This document shows, one piece after another, positions 1 through 8,245 of a stretch of 64,000 nucleotides of DNA. The notes beneath the pieces are model-generated. The model saw only the letters and a list, made by a program, of their open reading frames with translations, did not search any database and was not told the origin of the DNA. Made by a program: the position numbers and the translations under genes. Positions within the stretch are counted from its first letter, which is position 1. Each line of letters starts with the position of its first letter. Source of the DNA: Acidobacteriaceae bacterium (GTDB taxonomy: Bacteria > Acidobacteriota > Terriglobia > Terriglobales > Acidobacteriaceae); NCBI GenBank assembly GCA_035944135.1, contig DASZBM010000002.1:992001-1056000 (forward strand). The letters run 5' to 3'.

Positions 1-1
1 G

Positions 2-1495
2 TACGGCATCCTGGCGACGCACTGGTACTGGATTGGCGCGATACCGGCGATGCTCTTTTTGGGCATCGTGATGATGCCCTTCTATTACATATCGAAGACG
101 CACTCGGTACCCGGCTACCTCCAATTGCGGTTCGGCGAGGGAGCGCGGGGACTCGCGGCGATCTCGTTCGGTTTCATGACGATCCTGATGTCCGGCGTGA
201 ACATGTACGCGATGGCGCTGGTGATGAAGGTCATCCTTGGATGGGACATCAACTTCTCCATCTGGGTGGGGGCGGCGACAGTCGCGCTGTATGTGATGTT
301 GGGCGGATTGCGGTCCGCGATCATCAATGAGGTGCTGCAGTTCATCCTGATCTGGGCGGGCGCGGCGCTGATTCCGATCCTGGGGTTGATCGAGGCCGGC
401 GGCTGGACGAACCTGAAGGCACAGATCGCAGTCAACGTGGGAAATACCACCTACACGCATATGTGGTCGACGCTCGGGCACTTCAAAGACAACCCCATGG
501 GAATTAACTGGGTCGGCATCGTCTTCGGGCTCGGCGCGATCATCTCGTTCGGCTATTGGACGACGGACTTTCTTGTCGTGCAGCGCGTGCTGAGTGCCCA
601 CAACCTGCGTGCGGCCAAGATGGCTCCGGTTCTCGGTGCGGCGTTCAAGATGGCCGTGCCACTTATCGTTATTGTTCCGGGCCTGCTAGCGCTCGGCGTG
701 CTACGTGACCCGAACACGCATCAGATTATTCATCTCGTTGGTCAGGACCAGGTGAGCGCGGCGCACCCGTACAGCTACAACGAGGTGCTTCCGCTGATGC
801 TGATCCGGTACTGCGGACCCGGTCTGCTGGGCCTTGGCATTACGGCTCTCGTTGCGGGCTTTATGAGTGGTATGGCTGGCAATGTTTCGGCGTTTTCGAC
901 CGTGTGGACCTACGACATCTACGGCGCGTATATGAACAAGAAGGCGCCGGATAAGCACTACGTGCTGATGGGCCGCTGGTCGACGATTGTCGGCATGCTG
1001 ATCTCGATCGGAACCGCGTACCTGGTGATGAATGCGGCGTCGATCATGGATTACGTGCAGGCACTGTTCAGCTTCTTTATCGCGCCTTTGTTCGGCACGG
1101 TCATTCTGGGCATGCTGTGGAAGCGGGCCACGAACTGGGGCGGCTTCCTGGGATTGCTCGCGGGTACGGCCTCATCGATTGGGATGTGGGTCTACACGAA
1201 CTTCGGCACTGCGGCACACAAGGCAGACGCGCTGGCACATATCGCACTTTCGCGCGATGCGCAGCCGATGGCCAACGACATGTTCCGGGCGTTGTGGAGC
1301 TGGATCATCTGCGTTCTGGTTACGATCATCGTCAGCTACATGACCACACCCAGGCCCGAAGCCGAACTGAATGGGCTTGTGTACGGCGCAACGGTGATTC
1401 CGGACGATGGCGCCACCACAATCTGGCAAAAGCCGATATTCTGGGCCTGCGTCGTCGCGGCGGTGTTCGTCGTGCTAAACATTATTTTCTGGTAG
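2..1495 (+). CDS. Sodium:solute symporter (SSS family), 5' end outside window
   Basis: This is a polytopic inner-membrane protein of the solute:sodium symporter (SLC5-like) family, which couples Na+ entry to uptake of sugars, amino acids or similar solutes. The reading frame is already open at the first bases, so the true start lies upstream. About 498 residues are visible, with roughly a dozen hydrophobic segments. Family-like features are the early GYLQLRFGEGAR stretch, the GGLRSAIINEVLQF segment and the FMSGMAGNVSAFSTVWTYDIY segment near the middle. An 80-codon membrane gene and a fucose/arabinose-isomerase-like gene follow in the same direction with short gaps, which makes a sugar substrate likely. 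The exact substrate is not readable from sequence. Confidence 0.9.
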   Translation, partial: YGILATHWYWIGAIPAMLFLGIVMMPFYYISKTHSVPGYLQLRFGEGARGLAAISFGFMTILMSGVNMYAMALVMKVILGWDINFSIWVGAATVALYVMLGGLRSAIINEVLQFILIWAGAALIPILGLIEAGGWTNLKAQIAVNVGNTTYTHMWSTLGHFKDNPMGINWVGIVFGLGAIISFGYWTTDFLVVQRVLSAHNLRAAKMAPVLGAAFKMAVPLIVIVPGLLALGVLRDPNTHQIIHLVGQDQVSAAHPYSYNEVLPLMLIRYCGPGLLGLGITALVAGFMSGMAGNVSAFSTVWTYDIYGAYMNKKAPDKHYVLMGRWSTIVGMLISIGTAYLVMNAASIMDYVQALFSFFIAPLFGTVILGMLWKRATNWGGFLGLLAGTASSIGMWVYTNFGTAAHKADALAHIALSRDAQPMANDMFRALWSWIICVLVTIIVSYMTTPRPEAELNGLVYGATVIPDDGATTIWQKPIFWACVVAAVFVVLNIIFW

Positions 1496-1589
1496 AAAAG
1501 CGACAGATTTGGGACCGTTCCGGGGATAATATTTCTGGACAACAAACAAGCTGGCGATTGGTAGATTTCGCACGGAACGGAGGGACGCG

Positions 1590-1832
1590 ATGGCACTGGG
1601 TACAGGACGCGGAGAACGGCTCTCGATTTGGTTCTTTGTAGGGATCATGACGCTGTCCTACGGCATTGTGCTGTTTCCGTATGGGGCGTGGGAGTGGTTC
1701 GGGAACCATGAACCGGGAACGGTGTTGAATAACCTGCACCCGACGTTCTGGTGGGGCCTGCTGCTTCTGCTGTTCGGTGGCTTCTATACATTTCGCTATC
1801 GTCCGCGGCCCGGTGACAAGGACGTCGCCTGA
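1590..1832 (+). CDS. Small two-helix membrane protein of unknown function
   Basis: This 80-residue protein has two hydrophobic segments (about residues 11-30 and 48-65) separated by a short loop containing PYGAWEWFGN, and a basic C-terminal tail. The start ATG has a good ribosome-binding site, GGAGG, about six bases upstream. It lies 94 bp after the symporter and 57 bp before the isomerase gene, all on one strand, so co-transcription is likely. I do not recognise a family. It may be an accessory to the symporter, but that is only inferred from position. Confidence 0.7.
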   Translation: MALGTGRGERLSIWFFVGIMTLSYGIVLFPYGAWEWFGNHEPGTVLNNLHPTFWWGLLLLLFGGFYTFRYRPRPGDKDVA

Positions 1833-1889
1833 GCGCATCAAGGGGTCTGAGCGCGGCCAATTGCCGCATTACGAGGAGTTCACAGCAGT

Positions 1890-3302
1890 ATGGGTAGAGA
1901 GATGACAATGGGAGTCGTGGTCGGCAACCGCGGCTTTTTCCCGAGCCACCTGGCCACGAGCGGACGGCTGGAGATTGTCGCTGCGCTGGAGGCTGCCGGC
2001 ATCAAGCCGATCGTGCTTTCGCCAGAGGAGACCGCGCATGGGGCCGTTGAGACTTATGAGGATGCGAAACGGTGCGCTGAGCTCTTCAAAAAGCACGCAA
2101 ATGAAATCGATGGCATCATCATTACCCTGCCCAACTTCGGCGAGGAGCGTGGCCTGGCCGACACACTACGGCTGGCTGATCTGCGTGTTCCCGTTCTGAT
2201 TCAGGCCACGCCGGATTCGCCCGGCAAGATGGGCATTGCCTTTCGTCGCGACAGCTTCTGCGGCAAGATGTCGATCTGCAACAACCTGAAGCAGTACGGC
2301 ATTCCCTACACGCTGACCACACTGCACACGGAGGCACCGGACTCCGCGGAGTTCAAGGCAGATCTTGCCTGGTTTTCTGCGATCTGCCGAATTGTGCGCG
2401 GCTTCCGCAATCTGCGGCTGGGCGCAATTGGCGCTAGGCCGGCCGCGTTCAACACGGTGCGGTACTCGGAGAAGCTGCTGGAGCGATCCGGGATTACAGT
2501 GGACACGCTGGATTTGTCAGAGGTGTTCGGTGGTATTTCTCGTCTGAAAGACAACGACGATGCGGTGCAGCAGAAACTGGCCGCGATCAAGGGTTACATT
2601 CCAATCAACAACACGCCTGAAGAAGCGCTGCTGAAGATGTCGAAGCTCGGCGTAGTAATCGACAAGTGGATGAGTTCGCATGAGCTGACCATTTCTTCAG
2701 TTCAGTGCTGGACGTCGATGGAGGAGTTCTTCGGCGTGGTTCCCTGCACCGTGATGTCGATGATGAGCGAGAAGCTGATCCCGTCGGCATGCGAGGTGGA
2801 CACGTTGGGCACGCTGTCGATGTACGCTTTGTCGCTGGCGAGTGAGACGCCTTCGGCGTTGCTGGACTGGAACAACAACTACGGCGAAGACCCGAACAAG
2901 GCGGTGTGCTTCCACTGTTCCAATTTGCCGAAGCACTTCTTCCGTGAAGGCGTGAAGATGGACTACCAGCTCATCATCGCCGGCACGGTGGGCAAGGAGA
3001 ACACACACGGCACACTGGACGGGACCGTGAAGGCCGGCGATATGAGCTTCGCGCGATTCTCTACCCTGGACCTCGAGGGCCGGATCGCGGGCTACTGCGG
3101 GCAGGGACGGTTCACGGACGACCCGCTGACGACTTTTGGCGGCGCGGGTGTTGTCGAGATTCCTAATCTGCAGAACCTGTTGCATTACATATGCGAGAAC
3201 GGGTTTGAGCACCACGTTGCGGCGAACTTTTCGCATACGGCGGATGCGGTGTACGAGGCTGCCAGCAAGTACCTCGGGTGGCGGATGCATCGACATCAAT
3301 AG
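1890..3302 (+). CDS. L-fucose/L-arabinose isomerase family protein
   Basis: This 470-residue cytosolic protein has the fold and length of the L-fucose/L-arabinose isomerase superfamily, metal-dependent enzymes that interconvert aldoses and ketoses. A Rossmann-like N-terminal part (GVVVGNRGFFP, then IIITLPNFGEERG) is followed by the active-site region ACEVDTLGTLS at about residues 296-306, whose Glu and Asp match the usual Mn-binding pair. A late GFEHHVAANFSH supplies the expected C-terminal histidines. The second methionine (MTMGVVVGN) is a possible alternative start. The upstream symporter suggests the imported sugar is the substrate. Related family members act on L-fucose, L-arabinose or sulfoquinovose, and I cannot choose between them. 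A strong terminator follows. Confidence 0.85.
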   Translation: MGREMTMGVVVGNRGFFPSHLATSGRLEIVAALEAAGIKPIVLSPEETAHGAVETYEDAKRCAELFKKHANEIDGIIITLPNFGEERGLADTLRLADLRVPVLIQATPDSPGKMGIAFRRDSFCGKMSICNNLKQYGIPYTLTTLHTEAPDSAEFKADLAWFSAICRIVRGFRNLRLGAIGARPAAFNTVRYSEKLLERSGITVDTLDLSEVFGGISRLKDNDDAVQQKLAAIKGYIPINNTPEEALLKMSKLGVVIDKWMSSHELTISSVQCWTSMEEFFGVVPCTVMSMMSEKLIPSACEVDTLGTLSMYALSLASETPSALLDWNNNYGEDPNKAVCFHCSNLPKHFFREGVKMDYQLIIAGTVGKENTHGTLDGTVKAGDMSFARFSTLDLEGRIAGYCGQGRFTDDPLTTFGGAGVVEIPNLQNLLHYICENGFEHHVAANFSHTADAVYEAASKYLGWRMHRHQ

Positions 3303-3318
3303 ATTTCCTAGTGCAGCA

Positions 3319-3348
3319 AGGGCCGCCAATCGGCGGCCCTGCTCTTTT
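3319..3348 (+). terminator. Intrinsic terminator after the isomerase gene
   Basis: A perfect 9-bp stem (AGGGCCGCC / GGCGGCCCT) with loop AATC is followed by GCTCTTTT. It lies 16 bp after the isomerase stop codon and upstream of ppk, so it probably closes the symporter-isomerase operon. Confidence 0.85.
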
Positions 3349-3413
3349 GAGTAAACCATTCAATTACTTCGGTTTTAGGCGCGTTCTGCGCGATGCGCTA
3401 CCCTTGAAGGAGT

Positions 3414-5579
3414 ATGGCGGCTGGAGCAACAGCGATACGACGGCGGACAGTCAAGCGGAAGAAGGGCGCGGTAGAACCCTCCGTGAATCCGCTGGAGAGT
3501 CGTTATCTGAACCGGGACGAGACGTGGCTTGAGTTCAATCGCCGTGTCCTGGAGGAGGCGGACGATCCTACGAATCCGCTGCTGGAGCGAGTTAAGTTTC
3601 TAGCGATCACAGCCAGCAATCTTGACGAATTTCTCGAGATCCGCGTGGCCGGCATCCTCCAGCAGATCGAAGAGGACCTGGGCTCCTTTCAGGCCCTGGA
3701 CGACACAGGATTAACGCTTGTGCAGCGGCTTAAGCGCCTGGGTGAGCACTTGCATGAGTTCACGCGCGAGCAGGCAGTTGCATGGAATGATCGGCTCGCA
3801 CTGCAATTGGACGCGGCGCAAATCCGGATCGTGCGCTGGCGGCAGCTCTCGCGAGCAGATCGCGCGTTTGCAACGCGTTACTTCGAAGAGCAAGTTGATC
3901 CGCTGCTGACGCCGGTGACGATCGATCCTTCGCATCCGTTCCCCCGAGTGCTGAACAAGGCTTTGTGTCTTGCGTTGCTGCTGAGACTGAAGCGTCGCGC
4001 CCGCTCCACGACGCCGCCATCGTTGGGCGTAATTACGATTCCGCGTTCGCTACCGACGCTGATTCAGTTGCCGAACGGAAATGGCAGGCATGATTTTCTT
4101 CTTCTTGATGAGCTCATCAAAGCGCACGCCGACCGGATGTTCCGTGGCTACAGAGTGCTGGGTATGGGCGCCTTCCGCGTGACTCGCAACAGCAATTTGT
4201 ACTTGGAAGAGGAAGAGAGCCGCACGGTGCTGGAGAGCGTTGCGGAGGAGTTGCATAACCGGCGCAAGGGTGATGTGGTGCGCATGGAGATCGACTCGGC
4301 GGCGTCCGATGAGATTGTCGAGAGATTGAGCCTCAACTTCGAGCTCGACCCCTGGCAGATATTCGCGACGGATGCGCCAGTCAACCTTTCGCGCGTGATG
4401 GATCTGTATAACGCGCTCCATATGCCTGATCTCAAGTTCCCGGAGTTTCATGGACGACGCGTGCGATTGAGCAAGAACTCAAATGACATCTTTGACGAAC
4501 TGCGCAAGCGTGATCTGCTCTTTCATCATCCGTACGACAGTTACAGCGCGGTCGAAAATTTCATTGAGGCCGGCACGACAGATCCGAACGTCGTATCGAT
4601 CAAGCAGACGCTGTATCGCACGAACGCGAACTCGCCCATCTTTCGGGCTCTGACAGAGGCCGCGCAGAGGATCGATGTAACCGTGGTCGTTGAGTTGATG
4701 GCGCGATTTGATGAGGCGTCGAATATCCGCTGGGCGCGCGAACTGGAAGACGCCGGCGTGCAGGTGTACCACGGAGTTTTCGGATACAAGACGCACTGCA
4801 AGCTCGCGATGCTCGTGCGGCGCGATCCCGATGGCGAGTTGCGCAGTTATGTGCATCTTGGCACCGGCAACTACAATCCGGTGACGGCGCGGTTCTATAC
4901 AGACATAAGCCTGCTCACTGCCCGGCCAGAGATTACTGAGGCAGTGCAACGGGTGTTCCGATATCTGACTGCCGAGTGGGACGCGGGACCCGAGGCGTAT
5001 CGGCCACTGCTGGTAGCTCCGGTAACTTTGGCGACTGATTTTCTGGGGCTGATCGCGCGAGAGACCGAGCACGCAAGAGCGGGCCGTCCTGCGCGGATCA
5101 TCACGAAGATCAATGCGTTAGTAGATCTGAAAACGATCGACGCTTTGTATGTTGCATCACAGGCGGGAGTCGAGATTGACCTGATTGTGCGCGGAATGTG
5201 TACTTTGCGGCCTGGAATTCCAGGTCTCAGCGACCGGATTCGCGTGCGCTCAGTCGTGGGGCGGTTCCTCGAGCACAGTCGAATTTTCTGGTTCCAGAAC
5301 GGTGACTCTCCTGAAATTTTCTCGGGCAGCGCAGACTGGATGCAGCGAAACCTGTACGAGCGCTGCGAGGTGGTCTTCCCTGTTCTGGATGCTGCTCTAG
5401 CGAATCGCCTGCGCAATGAAATTCTTGAGGCTTACCTGCGCGACGATACGAAGGCGCGGCTGATGCAGCCGGACGGCTCTTACATTCGTGCACAACGCAA
5501 AGGTGCCGGATTCGCCGCGCAGGATTGGCTCATGGCTCATGCGCTGGAGGCCGAGGCTGAACTGGCGGTTACGGGGTAG
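3414..5579 (+). CDS. ppk1: Polyphosphate kinase 1
   Basis: Polyphosphate kinase reversibly transfers the gamma-phosphate of ATP to inorganic polyphosphate. The 721-residue length is normal for PPK1. The N-terminal domain carries the family signature FLAITASNLDEFLEIRVAG. The autophosphorylated histidine is expected at H461 in GYKTHCKLAM, and the second conserved histidine is H621 in FLEHSRIFWF. LGTGNYNP also matches the C-terminal catalytic domains. The ATG is preceded by GAAGGAG at good distance, which fixes the start. A GCTACCCT element just before the ribosome-binding site could be a promoter -10 box. The gene appears to be a single transcription unit, and its stop codon overlaps the convergent next gene by 11 bp. 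Confidence 0.97.
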   Translation: MAAGATAIRRRTVKRKKGAVEPSVNPLESRYLNRDETWLEFNRRVLEEADDPTNPLLERVKFLAITASNLDEFLEIRVAGILQQIEEDLGSFQALDDTGLTLVQRLKRLGEHLHEFTREQAVAWNDRLALQLDAAQIRIVRWRQLSRADRAFATRYFEEQVDPLLTPVTIDPSHPFPRVLNKALCLALLLRLKRRARSTTPPSLGVITIPRSLPTLIQLPNGNGRHDFLLLDELIKAHADRMFRGYRVLGMGAFRVTRNSNLYLEEEESRTVLESVAEELHNRRKGDVVRMEIDSAASDEIVERLSLNFELDPWQIFATDAPVNLSRVMDLYNALHMPDLKFPEFHGRRVRLSKNSNDIFDELRKRDLLFHHPYDSYSAVENFIEAGTTDPNVVSIKQTLYRTNANSPIFRALTEAAQRIDVTVVVELMARFDEASNIRWARELEDAGVQVYHGVFGYKTHCKLAMLVRRDPDGELRSYVHLGTGNYNPVTARFYTDISLLTARPEITEAVQRVFRYLTAEWDAGPEAYRPLLVAPVTLATDFLGLIARETEHARAGRPARIITKINALVDLKTIDALYVASQAGVEIDLIVRGMCTLRPGIPGLSDRIRVRSVVGRFLEHSRIFWFQNGDSPEIFSGSADWMQRNLYERCEVVFPVLDAALANRLRNEILEAYLRDDTKARLMQPDGSYIRAQRKGAGFAAQDWLMAHALEAEAELAVTG

Positions 5580-6387
5580 TGCCGAGATCCGGCTGGACGG
5601 TCATCACGCTGTCGATCCATGGTGCGTAGTACGAGATGCGAGTGTTGTAGGTTTCGTCGTCGTAAACGAAGTAACGATAGTTGGCGAGCGGACCCACGGC
5701 GTACAGTCGCCACATCAGTCCAGCGAGGGTCCACAAGCCGTGCACTTTCATCAGAACGGGGCCACCTTCATCTCCGTTGCCGGGCATGCCTTCGAGCGGA
5801 AGTGCCTCGCGCTTTGAGTGAAACTGCAGCTTGATCCAATGACCGTCTGCGCTTTCGATGCGCGTAAAGGCGCGTCGCAGTTCGCTGCGATGGGGCGAGG
5901 TTGAGTATTCACCGATGAGGCCGTTGCCTGCTGCTCCCTTGCCGATGATCTCCGCATCTTCATTTCTCTCGTCCTGACCGCGGTAGAGCAGAGCCGGCTG
6001 AACATCGCTGACTGGATCCTTCAACTCGATCATCGCGATGTCATCGAGGTCACGCTCGAAGAGCAGCAGCGGCGTCGCGTCGCCGGAATAGAGTTCTTTT
6101 GGAGTGGGTTTGTAACCGGGATGGATGACGATGCGCGCGACCGGCCGAGTAATGCCGTTGATGGTGACCTCGTGGATGTCTTTGCCATCGACAGCGCTCG
6201 CCAGCGTGACTACCCACGCGGGAGCGATGAGGACACCGTGCCCTTCGACGGGAAGATCAGCGAGCGCCGGAAACACTGAAGCTGCGATTTTGTATCTGTC
6301 GTCGGGCACATCATGCCGCATGATGATCGCCTGCGCGGTGCCGCAGACAAACGCCAACCCAATCGCCAGCAGACGAGATGCCTTCAC
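5569..6387 (-). CDS. Secreted trypsin-fold protein lacking catalytic His and Ser (pseudoprotease)
   Basis: This 272-residue exported protein starts with a signal peptide (about residues 1-20, ending GTAQA) and has the chymotrypsin/trypsin layout. GVLIAPAWVVTLASAVDG at residues 51-68 replaces the usual TAAHC, so Ser64 stands at the His position. Asp116 in LDDIAMIEL fits the catalytic Asp. GNGDEGGPVL places Glu207 where GDSGGP has its nucleophile. I read codon GAA directly, so two of three catalytic residues are gone while the surrounding glycines are kept. It is therefore probably a binding or scaffolding protein, or an unusual hydrolase. It is transcribed toward ppk1 and the two stops overlap by 11 bp. 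Confidence 0.8.
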   Translation of the reverse strand: MKASRLLAIGLAFVCGTAQAIIMRHDVPDDRYKIAASVFPALADLPVEGHGVLIAPAWVVTLASAVDGKDIHEVTINGITRPVARIVIHPGYKPTPKELYSGDATPLLLFERDLDDIAMIELKDPVSDVQPALLYRGQDERNEDAEIIGKGAAGNGLIGEYSTSPHRSELRRAFTRIESADGHWIKLQFHSKREALPLEGMPGNGDEGGPVLMKVHGLWTLAGLMWRLYAVGPLANYRYFVYDDETYNTRISYYAPWIDSVMTVQPDLGTTP

Positions 6388-6496
6388 GGGAGAACTCCTG
6401 GATTGCCCTCAGCATACGCTCGCCGGGCTGTCGTCACTCTAACAATTTCTTGAGCTTGCGTGGCAGCTATGATGAAGTAAGGAGGCTCTCGCCCGC

Positions 6497-8245
6497 GTGC
6501 CTAATTTGAAGCTTTATCTCCCCTGTTTCGCGCTTGCGCTCACCACAGCATGGTGTCCTCCTCGATCGAGCGCGCAACAATCCCAGGCGCACGACCCGTT
6601 TGAGAAGAACCTGGAGGCACGCACGGCGGTCAAAGTGCTGCCGAATGGCCTCACGCTTGTCCTTTGCGAGCGTCACGAAGCGCCGGTCTTCAGCTTCTTC
6701 ACCGAAGTGGATGCGGGCTCGGCGAACGATCCCAGCGGAGAGAGCGGCCTCGCCCACATGTTCGAGCACATCGCCTTCAAAGGGACGACCGAGATCGGGA
6801 CGAGCAACTACGCGGCCGAGAAGGCGGCGCTGGATAAGGTCGAGACGGCCTACTCGGCCTACGACGCGGAGCTGCGCAAGCGCGTCGGCCAGGATCCGGC
6901 CAAGCTGGCGACGCTGAAGAAGACTTTTGACGACAGTGTGGCGGCGGCGGAGAAGTATGTAATTCCGAACCAGTTTTCCGAGATCGCTGAAGAGAACGGC
7001 GCTACGGACGTAAACGCGTCGACGGCCGAAGATACGACGCAGTACTTCTGGTCGATGCCTTCGAACCGGCTGGAGCTCTGGGCGTACCTTGAGTCGAGCC
7101 GCATTGGTTGGCCGGTAGCACGCGAGTTCTACAAAGAACGCGACGTGGTGCAGGAGGAACGGCGCATGCGCGTCGATTCTTCGCCCGAGGGCCGTCTGGT
7201 GGAAGAGTTTCTCGCGGCTGCGTATATGGCGCACCCGTACGGCCGGCCTGGCGTCGGATGGGAGAGCGAAATCTCGCAGGTGTCTGCGACTGAAGCGGAC
7301 GCGTTTCACAAGAAGTACTACGTGCCGTCGAACATTGTGGTCGCGGTTGTTGGGGATTTCAATATCAAGACGGCGCTTCCGATGCTGGAACGGTACTTCG
7401 GCGCGATCCCTGGAGGACCGGCGCCAGAGGGCATGACCACCATTGAGCCGAAGCAGACCGCCGAGCGTGACGTGGTCATGCACGAGGCGACGCAGCCCAT
7501 CTACCTTGAGGGCTACCATAAGCCGGACTACCGCTCGCCTGATGATGCGGTGTACGACGCGATCACAGATATCTTCTCGAATGGCCGCACCTCGCGGCTT
7601 TATCGCTCGCTTGTGCGCGACCAGCGGATCGCAGTGGTTGCGGAAGGATTCAGCGGATTTCCCGGAGTGAAGTATCCGGGTCTGTTCGCGTTCTATGCTG
7701 TGCCGATGCAGGGCCACACTGCCGAGGAGATGGCACCTGCGATTCACAAGGAACTCGAAAAGCTGAAGACGACGGACGTCTCTGACGCTGAGCTTGAGCG
7801 ATTCAAGACGCGCGCACGAGCCGACCTGTTGCGTTCCCTGGGTGACAACTCGACGCTCGCGAATATGCTGGCCGACTACCAGACACGCTACGGCGACTGG
7901 CAGGAGATGTTTGGCGAGCTCGACAAAATTGATGCGGTAAGCAAGGCGGACATCCGGCGCGTGGCGCAGCAGATCTTTGTCGACTCAAATCGGACCACTG
8001 CACGAATCGAGTTTGCCCCGCCGCATCCACCATCGCCGCCTGTCGAGCCGACACCTCCTCCCGCAACAACCGCGCCTGCGACGACTCCGCTTCCGCCGCC
8101 GAGCACAACGCCTGATCAGCCTTCGCAGCCCAAGCCTGCTCAGCCGAACACGCCGGCGAAACCAGTGACTCCGCCAACAACGAATCCACCGGCAAACGCG
8201 CCGAAAACGCCACAAGGGTCAGCGGGCAACGGAGGTGCGCAATGA
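6497..8245 (+). CDS. M16 family zinc metallopeptidase, catalytic subunit, with Pro-rich tail
   Basis: This is a 582-residue secreted or periplasmic insulinase-family peptidase. A signal-like N-terminus precedes the inverted zinc motif HMFEH at residues 87-91. The further Glu is probably within ERDVVQEERR near residues 212-221. Compared with typical M16B proteins there is a long charged insertion after the zinc motif. The last 70 or so residues are rich in Pro, Thr, Gln and Asn, like a linker or surface tail. The GTG start is chosen because AAGGAGG lies 12 bases upstream and the signal sequence begins there. The stop overlaps the start of the next M16 gene by 4 bp, the usual arrangement for a heterodimeric pair. 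Confidence 0.9.
   Translation: MPNLKLYLPCFALALTTAWCPPRSSAQQSQAHDPFEKNLEARTAVKVLPNGLTLVLCERHEAPVFSFFTEVDAGSANDPSGESGLAHMFEHIAFKGTTEIGTSNYAAEKAALDKVETAYSAYDAELRKRVGQDPAKLATLKKTFDDSVAAAEKYVIPNQFSEIAEENGATDVNASTAEDTTQYFWSMPSNRLELWAYLESSRIGWPVAREFYKERDVVQEERRMRVDSSPEGRLVEEFLAAAYMAHPYGRPGVGWESEISQVSATEADAFHKKYYVPSNIVVAVVGDFNIKTALPMLERYFGAIPGGPAPEGMTTIEPKQTAERDVVMHEATQPIYLEGYHKPDYRSPDDAVYDAITDIFSNGRTSRLYRSLVRDQRIAVVAEGFSGFPGVKYPGLFAFYAVPMQGHTAEEMAPAIHKELEKLKTTDVSDAELERFKTRARADLLRSLGDNSTLANMLADYQTRYGDWQEMFGELDKIDAVSKADIRRVAQQIFVDSNRTTARIEFAPPHPPSPPVEPTPPPATTAPATTPLPPPSTTPDQPSQPKPAQPNTPAKPVTPPTTNPPANAPKTPQGSAGNGGAQ

Noticed and set aside
2697-3359. 220-codon frame antisense to the isomerase gene
   Set aside because: Arg/His/Val-rich shadow of a well-supported enzyme gene that runs through its terminator.
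6467-7747. Long open frame antisense to the catalytic M16 gene
   Set aside because: Very Arg/His/Val-rich with no domain, signal or ribosome-binding site; it mirrors the codon bias of the real gene.
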